NCBI GenBank assembly: GCA_937983495.1
Contig: CALKAA010000036.1
Location: 1 to 5,411 of the forward strand
DNA: 5,411 nt
Reading direction: 5' to 3'
Origin: an uncultured Gemmobacter sp.
GTDB taxonomy: Bacteria > Pseudomonadota > Alphaproteobacteria > Rhodobacterales > Rhodobacteraceae
The notes under the pieces were generated by a model. It had not been told where the DNA came from. It saw nothing but the letters and a program-made list of their open reading frames with translations, and did no database searches. Both the position numbers and the translations under genes were made by a program. Shown piece after piece: positions 1 through 5,098 of the stretch. Within the stretch, counting starts at the first letter, position 1, and each line of letters begins with the position of its first letter.

Positions 1-263
1 CCTTCAAACCCGGCGAGCGAGGCTTCGGCCTCTTCCAGCGAGGCGACGACGCCCCGCACATGCTCATAGAACAGCCGCCCCGCCTCGGTCGGCACCAGCT
101 TGCGCGTCGTGCGGTTCAGAAGCCGCGTGCCTAGCCGTGCCTCCAGCTCCTTGATCCGCTTCGAGGCGACGGCGGGCGTCAGCCGCAGATCGCGCCCGCC
201 CGAGGTGATCGAACCCAGCTCGACCACCCGCACAAAGACCTTGAGGCTTTCCAGATAGGGCAA
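1..263 (-). CDS. LysR-family transcriptional regulator, N-terminal part (runs off the window)
   Basis: The reverse strand encodes the N-terminal winged helix-turn-helix of a LysR-type regulator, about 87 residues before the window ends. Residues 4-14 (LESLKVFVRVV) form the first helix. Residues 18-41 match the LysR helix-turn-helix pattern, ending in SKRIKELEARLG. Residues 47-62 (RLLNRTTRKLVPTEAG) are the typical wing, followed by the start of the linker helix. No ATG lies in this frame close upstream. A TTG at 263-261 begins exactly where LysR proteins usually begin and is preceded by GGGGAGGAA with 9 bases of spacing, so I chose TTG. An ATG-started frame over the same bases is a shadow that does not read as LysR. 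The effector domain lies outside the window. The gene diverges from guaD, so control of guaD or purine use is the natural inference, but the ligand is unknown. Confidence 0.9.
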   Translation of the reverse strand, partial: MPYLESLKVFVRVVELGSITSGGRDLRLTPAVASKRIKELEARLGTRLLNRTTRKLVPTEAGRLFYEHVRGVVASLEEAEASLAGFE

Positions 264-367
264 TTGCTGACGTTCCTCCCCGGCTTTCTGCCATTTCGTT
301 GACAATAGCAGGAATATCCCCGGCGATTTTCAACGCGGAGGCCAAACAGTCAAACGCTTTTGCCGGA

Positions 368-395
368 TTGTCCTGGCAGGATGCTCGCCTATCCT
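368..395 (+). promoter_or_regulatory. Candidate guaD promoter
   Basis: TTGTCC (368-373) and TATCCT (390-395) are separated by 16 bases; each hexamer matches the sigma-70 consensus at four of six positions. Transcription would start near 402, leaving a short leader that carries the ribosome binding site AAAGGAG (408-414), 7 bases before the ATG. No stronger pair was found near the gene. A perfect TTGACA at 299-304 exists but has no acceptable -10 at the right distance. Confidence 0.35.
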
Positions 396-397
396 GC
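376..397. promoter_or_regulatory. Perfect 7-bp inverted repeat, possible operator upstream of guaD
   Basis: GCAGGAT (376-382) and ATCCTGC (391-397) are perfect inverted arms separated by 8 bases. A third half-site, TCCTG (371-375), abuts the first arm so that TCCTGgCAGGA is itself a small palindrome. The dyad covers the spacer and -10 of the candidate guaD promoter and lies between the divergent LysR gene and guaD, which suits an operator. It could instead be a short RNA hairpin in the leader. The arms do not give the classic LysR T-N11-A spacing, so the cognate protein is not assigned. Confidence 0.35.
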
Positions 398-421
398 GGC
401 GCCGATCAAAGGAGCACGGAC

Positions 422-1708
422 ATGGATGAACGCATCTTGCGCGGGCGCGTGCTGCGCTTCCTGCGGCGGCCCGAGGGGGTCGGCGATACCGCCGCCTGGC
501 AGGTCTTCGAGGACGGCGCGGTGCAGATCCGGGACGGGCAGATCGCCTGGGTCGGCGATTTCGCCCAGGCGCCGCAGGGCCTGCCGGTCACCGACCACCG
601 CCCGCATCTGATCACCGCCGGTTTCATCGACGCGCATATCCATTTCCCGCAGGGCCAGATCACCGCCTCCTGGGGCGCGCAACTGCTGGACTGGCTGAAC
701 ACCTATACCTTCCCGGCCGAGACGAAATTCGCCGATCCCGCCCATGCCGCGCGGATGGCGACGGCCTTCTATGACCTGTTGCTCAGGAACGGAACGACCA
801 CGGCCTCGGCCTTCTGCTCGGTCCATCCCGCCTCGGTCGAGGCCTATTTTTCCGAGGCCGAGGCCCGCGGCATGCGGATGCTGGGCGGCAAGGTGCTGAT
901 GGATCGCAACGCGCCCGAGGGGCTGCTGGATACGCCGCAAAGCGCCCATGACGACAGCGCCGCGCTGATCGCCAAATGGCATGGCCGGGGCCGCGCGCTC
1001 TATGCGATCTCGCCCCGCTTCGCCATCACCTCGACCCCGGCGCAGATGGCGGCGGCCGGGGCGCTGATCGCCGCCCATCCCGACTGCCACGTGCAGACCC
1101 ATCTGAGCGAGAATCTGGACGAGATCGCCTTCGCCTGCTCGCTTTACCCCGAGGCCAGGGGCTATCTCGACATCTACGACCGCTATGGCATGCTGGGCCC
1201 GAAGGCGCTGCTGGGCCACGCCATCCACCTGACCGAAGCCGAGCGCGACCGCATCGCCGAGACGGGCGCGCATGCGGTCCATTGTCCGACCTCGAATTTC
1301 TTCCTCGGCTCCGGCCTCTTCGACGAGGCCGCGCTGGCCCGACGCGGCGCCACCTCGGCCATCGCCACCGACATCGGCGCCGGGATGAGCTGGTCGATGC
1401 TCAGGACCGGCGGCGCGGCCTATGCCGTAGCCCAGCTGCAGAAACGCAGCCTCGACCCCTTCACCGCCTTCTGGTGGATCACCCGCGGCAATGCCGAGGT
1501 GCTGGGCCTCGCCGACCGGATCGGCACCCTGCAGCCGGGCACCGAGGCCGACCTCGTGGTCCTCGACAGCCGCGCCACCCCCGACCTCGCGCTGCGGATG
1601 GAGGCCGCCCAGGACCTCAAGGACGAACTCTTCGCCCTCCTGATCCTCGGCGACGACCGCGCCGTGGCCGAGACCTATGTCGCGGGGAAGGCGTCGAAGC
1701 CCGCCTGA
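422..1708 (+). CDS. guaD: Guanine deaminase
   Basis: This 428-residue amidohydrolase converts guanine to xanthine and ammonia, a cytosolic step of purine salvage and catabolism. The metal-binding HxH is in GFIDAHIHFPQ (H72, H74). The family signature GGKVLMDRNAP is at 155-165. QTHLSE at 225-230 supplies metal ligand H227 and catalytic E230, GHAIHL supplies H266, and ATDIGAG supplies D317. The intervals 227-266 and 266-317 agree with those I recall for the ligands of human guanine deaminase. HCPTSNFFLGSGLF (287-300) is also typical. Length is close to the usual 430-450. The ATG at 422 is preceded by AAAGGAG with 7 bases of spacing. The frame stays open upstream to a TTG at 299, but those 41 codons have no family match. 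The LysR gene diverges upstream and a methionine-synthase-like gene converges downstream. Confidence 0.96.
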   Translation: MDERILRGRVLRFLRRPEGVGDTAAWQVFEDGAVQIRDGQIAWVGDFAQAPQGLPVTDHRPHLITAGFIDAHIHFPQGQITASWGAQLLDWLNTYTFPAETKFADPAHAARMATAFYDLLLRNGTTTASAFCSVHPASVEAYFSEAEARGMRMLGGKVLMDRNAPEGLLDTPQSAHDDSAALIAKWHGRGRALYAISPRFAITSTPAQMAAAGALIAAHPDCHVQTHLSENLDEIAFACSLYPEARGYLDIYDRYGMLGPKALLGHAIHLTEAERDRIAETGAHAVHCPTSNFFLGSGLFDEAALARRGATSAIATDIGAGMSWSMLRTGGAAYAVAQLQKRSLDPFTAFWWITRGNAEVLGLADRIGTLQPGTEADLVVLDSRATPDLALRMEAAQDLKDELFALLILGDDRAVAETYVAGKASKPA

Positions 1709-1752
1709 TCCGCGCGTCTTTGCACATCAACTATCCCGGATCACCCCGTAGG

Positions 1753-1770
1753 GTGCGTGCTCGCACGCAC
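1753..1770. terminator. Strong hairpin between convergent genes, possible bidirectional terminator
   Basis: GTGCGTGC (1753-1760) and GCACGCAC (1763-1770) are perfect inverted arms. In RNA they would form a 7-bp stem closed by a CTCG tetraloop. The hairpin starts 44 bases after the guaD stop and ends 2 bases after the stop of the convergent methionine-synthase-like gene, a position suited to ending transcription from both sides. No U-tract follows on either strand, so classical intrinsic termination is not demonstrated. It may instead be a dispersed intergenic palindrome of the REP type. Confidence 0.45.
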
Positions 1771-1772
1771 AG

Positions 1773-2894
1773 TTACGCCGAGGCCAGATCCGCCCCCGCG
1801 CGCAGGTTCCGCAGCTTCTTCCACGTCACCTCGGGGTCGATCTTCCCATAGCCCGCGAAGGTGCCGAAGCCGCAATCGGTCGAGGCGATCACGCGGTCCT
1901 GCCCCACGATATCAATGAACCGCTGCAGCCGCTGGGCGATCAGCTGCGGGTGTTCGACGTAATTCGAGCAGGTGTCGATCACCCCCGGGGCCAGCACCTT
2001 GTCCTCGGGGATCGTCGCATCCCGCCAGACAATCCATTCATGCTCGTGGCAGGGGTTCGCGCTTTCGAACAGGATGGTCGAGGGATTGGCCCGCAGCACC
2101 ACGTCGATCACCTTCTCCAGCGGGATGTCGTGGTCGTGCGGCCCCTCGTAATTGCCCCAGCACAGATGCATCCGCATCCTTTCCTTCGGCAGCCCCTCGG
2201 TCGCCGCGTTCAGCGCCTCGACATTCGCCGCCGCCACCTTGACGAATTCGTCCTGGCTCAAGTCCTGATAGCCGGTATGCGCCGACATGGCGAGGTCGGG
2301 GCAATCGAACTGGATGTCGAAACCCGCGTCCAGGATCGCCTCGTATTCCGGCCGCATCGCGGTGGCGAGATCGGCCAGATAGGCCTCGTGGCTGGGGTAA
2401 TACTTGTTCACCTGGAAGGCCGTGATCAGCCCCGGCGAGGCCGCGTTCATGAAGGCCCGCCCGGTGTCGCCCCGCGCCGCCAGCGCCTCCTTGAAACGGC
2501 GGATATCGTCGAGCGCGGGCTGCAGATTGACCAGCTTCACCTCGCCGATGCAGGAGGCGCGGGTGAATTCCTGACTGCCCATGATCGCGCTCAGCTTCTT
2601 GGCCAGCGCCGGATGGGCGGCCATGTCCTTGGCGGGCTTGCGGTCGATATGGCCGCCGAAGCCCGAGAGCCGCTCCTGCATATAGGTGGAATAGCCGACC
2701 TTGCCCAGCTCGCCATCCGAGACAATGGTCACCCCCGCCTCCCGCTGCCGCCGGATCGCCTCGGCGATGGCGGCCTCGACGGTGGCCTCGAACTCGGCCG
2801 GATCATAGGCTTCGTGCTTGTCCTTGGCGATCAGCAGAGACGAGAGCTTATCCCCCCGCGGCAGGCTGCCCACATGGGTGGTGGCAATGGTCAT
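1773..2894 (-). CDS. Cobalamin-independent methionine synthase II-like protein (MetE C-terminal domain only)
   Basis: This 373-residue protein is a single (beta/alpha)8 barrel of the COG0620 / MetE C-terminal family, which moves methyl or alkyl groups to thiols activated by zinc. It opens with TTHVGSLPRG (5-14), the family's N-terminal signature, followed by VSDGELGK (58-65). The zinc ligands of MetE appear in order: H243 and C245 in MHLCWGNYEG, E277 in ILFESANPC, and C341 in STDCGFGTF. The N-terminal half of true MetE (about 750 residues) is absent, as is usual for this subfamily, so methionine synthesis from methyltetrahydrofolate is not assured. Related single-barrel proteins include epoxyalkane:coenzyme M transferases and other thiol methyltransferases. 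The start is ATG at 2894, with GGAGGGGAG 6 bases before it. The gene converges on guaD; no functional link is visible. Confidence 0.88.
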   Translation of the reverse strand: MTIATTHVGSLPRGDKLSSLLIAKDKHEAYDPAEFEATVEAAIAEAIRRQREAGVTIVSDGELGKVGYSTYMQERLSGFGGHIDRKPAKDMAAHPALAKKLSAIMGSQEFTRASCIGEVKLVNLQPALDDIRRFKEALAARGDTGRAFMNAASPGLITAFQVNKYYPSHEAYLADLATAMRPEYEAILDAGFDIQFDCPDLAMSAHTGYQDLSQDEFVKVAAANVEALNAATEGLPKERMRMHLCWGNYEGPHDHDIPLEKVIDVVLRANPSTILFESANPCHEHEWIVWRDATIPEDKVLAPGVIDTCSNYVEHPQLIAQRLQRFIDIVGQDRVIASTDCGFGTFAGYGKIDPEVTWKKLRNLRAGADLASA

Positions 2895-2928
2895 GATGGG
2901 CTCCCCTCCGGTGATCTGGTCGGAAGGT

Positions 2929-2945
2929 ATATGAGCACCTGATAT
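2929..2945. promoter_or_regulatory. ATAT-N9-ATAT dyad upstream of the methionine-synthase-like gene
   Basis: ATAT at 2929-2932 and ATAT at 2942-2945 lie 9 bases apart, and T2932-N11-A2944 fits the minimal LysR-type box. The element is an A+T-rich island in GC-rich DNA, 35-51 bases upstream of the start at 2894. It may be an operator or part of a -10 region on the minus strand. I found no convincing -35 partner, so this is only a candidate. Confidence 0.25.
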
Positions 2946-2969
2946 GGGGGAAGGGAAGGGGGGAGAGGA
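2946..2969 (+). other. 24-base all-purine G-rich tract
   Basis: Every base from 2946 to 2969 is a purine, with G runs of 5, 3 and 6 separated by AA. The core GGGAAGGGAAGGG is a mirror repeat, the type of sequence able to form triplex or, with fewer tetrads, quadruplex structures. It lies upstream of the methionine-synthase-like gene (transcribed leftward) and left of the low-GC cassette. No function is assigned. Confidence 0.5.
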
Positions 2970-3042
2970 CGGCCTGGAGCGGCTCCTTATGTTGGCATGG
3001 GCGACCGGAGGGGCAATCGTTAGCGGACGGACGGAACTGTTG

Positions 3043-3071
3043 TTGACAATTAGTTCCTTGTAGAATCAATC
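3043..3071 (+). promoter_or_regulatory. Isolated perfect -35 hexamer upstream of the DUF262 gene (weak promoter candidate)
   Basis: TTGACA (3043-3048) is a perfect -35 hexamer, but the best -10-like sequence, TAGAAT (3061-3066), is only 12 bases away, and hexamers at 16-18 bases are poor (such as ATCAAT at 3065-3070). Transcription from here would give a leader of about 90 bases before the DUF262 gene. It is weaker than the candidate at 3120-3148. The A+T-rich sequence begins here, close to the left compositional edge of the cassette. Confidence 0.2.
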
Positions 3072-3119
3072 TCTTGAATGCGCCGAGGGTGCGTCCAATG
3101 CTATTTCTCCCAACACTCC

Positions 3120-3148
3120 TTGAGATGCAGAGTTAGGCGATCTATCAG
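3120..3148 (+). promoter_or_regulatory. Best candidate promoter of the DUF262-HEPN operon
   Basis: TTGAGA (3120-3125) and TATCAG (3143-3148) are separated by exactly 17 bases and match the sigma-70 consensus at five and four of six positions. The start of transcription would fall near 3155, just before the ribosome binding site AGGGGA (3161-3166). If this promoter is used, the RNA starts downstream of the in-frame ATG at 3078, which supports the later start codon for the first gene. Confidence 0.4.
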
Positions 3149-3173
3149 TGTGGGAACCATAGGGGAATTAATG

Positions 3174-4286
3174 ATGAGCCTTCAGGATCAGGTGAACCGT
3201 GCCAAGCGGACCGTCAACACCGACAGTCTTTCGTTCTCGATCAACGAGTTCATCGGCATGTATGAAAGTGGAGAGATCAACATAAACCCTGCTTTCCAGA
3301 GGACATTTCGTTGGGGCCCTGAACAGCAGTCCAATCTCATTGAATCTCTCTTAATAGGTGTGCCGCTGCCACCCGTCTTCGTCTACGAGAACACTGACGG
3401 CACCTGGGAGTTAATCGATGGCCTCCAGAGGTCATCCACGATCATCAAGTTTTTTGGTAAACTGAAGGAGCCCGGGAGCGACGATCTGCAACCGCCCTCG
3501 GTGTTGATTGCAACTGAGTACCTTCCCGACTTGAACAACGTTGTCTGGCAACGAAATCCTCTGATTGAAGATGTTCCTTTGGAGCAACAGATTGAGCTTG
3601 ATAGCGCTCAACAGCTATTTTTGAAGCGCTGCAGGATAAATGTTGAGGTGTTGAAGCAACCGAGCAGCAACGAGACGAAATTTGACTTGTTCCAGAGATT
3701 GAATAGGGGGGGCTCGGTAGCCAACGATCAAGAGATACGTACCTGCTTGGTGGTAATGAAGTCGCCCTCCTTCGCCCAAGTTCTGGCGGAGCTCGCTTCA
3801 TCCGAAGAAATGCAGGTGCTTTGCAGAATTTCCGCAGACGATGTGAAGAAACAAAAAGATGTTGAATTCGCCACAAGGATTGTTTGCCATGCATACAAAG
3901 ATCTTCGCGTTCGGGATGATCTCAATGAGTTCCTCGACAGATCCGTATTGGAGATCATTGATGAGGCAGATCCCTCGGAGCTAAAAGAGCGATACTTCAG
4001 CAGCATTAAAATGGTTTATGCTGCAGGAGAGGATGCATTGATACCCAAGCACGGTAGGCGCAAAGTATTTACACTGCAGGGCCTAGAAACCATTATCGTT
4101 GGTGTCTGCAGGAACTATAACGCCATCGCGAAGCTTGACGATCCGACTAATTTTGTCATAAAGCGGATCGAGGATTTCTGGGACTCCGATGAAATGAAAG
4201 TCTACACTTCCTCCGGAATGTCCGCGTCGGATCGCATACGCCAGACAGTACCTCTTGGTGATGTGTGGTTTGCCCCGAGCAAGTAA
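3174..4286 (+). CDS. DUF262 domain protein (ParB/Srx-like fold, GmrS-like), first gene of a probable defence module
   Basis: This 370-residue protein has the DUF262 motifs in order: NPAFQRTFRW (38-47), the LIESLLIGVPLPPVFVYE segment (55-72), the nucleotide-binding-type motif IDGLQRSSTI (81-90), and FDLFQRLNRGG followed by QEIRT (170-190). The remainder is mostly helical. DUF262 has a ParB/sulfiredoxin-like fold and occurs in phage-defence proteins such as GmrS/GmrSD and SspE, where it binds or hydrolyses NTP. Those proteins usually carry a DUF1524 HNH nuclease; no HNH motif is visible here, so a partner probably supplies effector activity. The next gene overlaps by one base. AGGGGA at 3161-3166 is 7 bases before ATG 3174 and 4 before an adjacent ATG at 3171. 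The frame extends to an ATG at 3078, which lacks a ribosome binding site. GC content is well below that of the flanks (one sampled line, 3541-3600, is 43%), which suggests transfer. Confidence 0.85.
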   Translation: MSLQDQVNRAKRTVNTDSLSFSINEFIGMYESGEININPAFQRTFRWGPEQQSNLIESLLIGVPLPPVFVYENTDGTWELIDGLQRSSTIIKFFGKLKEPGSDDLQPPSVLIATEYLPDLNNVVWQRNPLIEDVPLEQQIELDSAQQLFLKRCRINVEVLKQPSSNETKFDLFQRLNRGGSVANDQEIRTCLVVMKSPSFAQVLAELASSEEMQVLCRISADDVKKQKDVEFATRIVCHAYKDLRVRDDLNEFLDRSVLEIIDEADPSELKERYFSSIKMVYAAGEDALIPKHGRRKVFTLQGLETIIVGVCRNYNAIAKLDDPTNFVIKRIEDFWDSDEMKVYTSSGMSASDRIRQTVPLGDVWFAPSK

Positions 4287-4900
4287 TGATGGATTTCGAG
4301 CGCATTGCGTCGAACGAGCGAGCAAGGCGCGCTCGGAGCCTTTCTAATTCGCGGGCTTTATATGCCGGTGCTGGCGAGACTTTGAGGGAGATTGCAGCGC
4401 AATCTCTCATCGTTATGTGCTATGCGCACTGGGAAGGCTTCTTCAATTTCTGCGTAGACCTATACATCGAAGCGGTTAACGACGCGGGCAAGGAAATTGT
4501 TCAACTGAATCCAGCCCTTTTGGCTTGTGAAATTGAGCCGCATCTGATGTCCCTAAGGGATCGAAATTTTCGTATAGATGCTCGGCCAGACTTCGCTAGG
4601 CAGGTCTTGGCGTTGAGCAATTACAAGAGGATTGGCAGCGATCATTCTATCCTAAAAGCAGCATCCAATCTGGATTTCAGCAGGCTTAGAAGTTGCCTTA
4701 ATGCGTTGGATGTGGATGAACACCGTCTTCTTTCACATCAAAATTTCATTGTGCATGAACTCGTCAAGTGGCGGCATCAAGTTGCGCACGGTGACGATCC
4801 AGATTTGCGCACCGCGGACTTAATCAATCACTCTCATCGAGCCGAAGAACTGCTCACTATTGTCCTCGAGATATTCTCAGACAGAGTTGCAAGGTTCTAA
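4286..4900 (+). CDS. HEPN-domain protein, MAE_28990/MAE_18760-like probable RNase effector
   Basis: This 204-residue mostly helical protein shows two features of HEPN nucleases of the MAE_28990/MAE_18760 type. One is an early helix with the signature CYAHWEGF (45-52). The other is a late R-x4-H motif, WRHQVAHGD (162-170), where R163 and H168 would be the catalytic pair. Between them, SNLDFSRLRSCLNALDVD (127-144) resembles the NL segment that precedes the catalytic helix in related HEPN proteins. HEPN proteins with this motif are typically metal-independent RNases in toxin-antitoxin and phage-defence systems. Position 2 of the motif is His instead of the common Asn. The start ATG overlaps the DUF262 stop as TAATG, and a second ATG follows at 4289. 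With only a weak GAG upstream, translational coupling is likely. The family call rests on motif reading, not a profile search. Confidence 0.75.
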   Translation: MMDFERIASNERARRARSLSNSRALYAGAGETLREIAAQSLIVMCYAHWEGFFNFCVDLYIEAVNDAGKEIVQLNPALLACEIEPHLMSLRDRNFRIDARPDFARQVLALSNYKRIGSDHSILKAASNLDFSRLRSCLNALDVDEHRLLSHQNFIVHELVKWRHQVAHGDDPDLRTADLINHSHRAEELLTIVLEIFSDRVARF

Positions 4901-4953
4901 GGCCTAGCTCAGTCCAGCGTTATCCTGATCAACAGTGGAGCGGGACGGACACC

Positions 4954-4998
4954 CCAGCCTATGGGCTTGGTCAAGCGGTGCCTCCGGGAACGACCGCT
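4954..4998 (+). terminator. Two weak hairpins after the HEPN gene, possible terminator region
   Basis: AGCC (4956-4959) pairs with GGCT (4964-4967) around a TATG loop, and with a bulged T the stem can extend to CCAGCC/GGCTTGG. Farther on, AGCGGT (4974-4979) pairs perfectly with ACCGCT (4993-4998) across 13 bases. Neither is followed by a T-run. They lie 56-98 bases after the HEPN stop, where a terminator for the cassette is expected, but the support is weak. Confidence 0.22.
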
Positions 4999-5020
4999 CC
5001 CTATCCGCAGCCGACGCTCT

Positions 5021-5086
5021 CCACTCCCCCCAAACTCCCACCTAGACACCCCCCACCTCCCTCAGGCACCCTCTCTCCACCCCATC
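5021..5086 (+). other. C-rich, nearly G-free tract upstream of the secreted-protein gene
   Basis: Over 66 bases only three are G (5045, 5065, 5066), while C dominates in runs of 6 (5026-5031), 6 (5049-5054) and several of 3-4. The minus strand therefore carries repeated G-runs with short loops, a possible G-quadruplex. It ends a few bases before the ribosome binding site of the next gene. The rest of the gene-free interval 4901-5098 holds only the weak hairpins noted above; I see no RNA gene in it. Confidence 0.5.
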
Positions 5087-5098
5087 GTGGAGACCCCC

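Noticed and set aside
64..345. ATG-started minus-strand frame over the LysR region
   Set aside because: It is out of phase with the LysR helix-turn-helix reading, and its own translation has no recognisable domain. The LysR frame with the TTG start explains the region.
299..421. Upstream extension of guaD to a TTG start
   Set aside because: The 41 extra codons have no family similarity and overlap promoter-like sequence. ATG 422 has a well-placed ribosome binding site.
389..1851. Long open frames on both strands over guaD (minus 389-1282, plus 976-1851)
   Set aside because: They are Arg- and Gly-rich shadows of a GC-rich gene, with no domain motifs; guaD carries all catalytic residues.
1950..2942. 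330-codon plus-strand frame opposite the methionine-synthase-like gene
   Set aside because: It is the mirror shadow of a clearly recognisable gene. The translation is low-complexity and lacks a ribosome binding site.
2895..3042. SAM or SAH riboswitch upstream of the methionine-synthase-like gene
   Set aside because: I looked for one because of the gene's family, but saw no conserved riboswitch core or pseudoknot pairing on the minus strand, only the ATAT dyad and the purine/pyrimidine tract.
3078..3170. 31-codon N-terminal extension of the DUF262 protein
   Set aside because: No ribosome binding site precedes the ATG at 3078. The extension is Arg/Cys-rich and unlike the family, and the best promoter lies inside it.
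4900..4975. tRNA-like sequence GGCCTAGCTCAGTC just after the HEPN gene, a possible attachment site
   Set aside because: Only the start resembles a tRNA D-arm. No anticodon arm, no T-arm GTTCRA sequence and no acceptor pairing follow.
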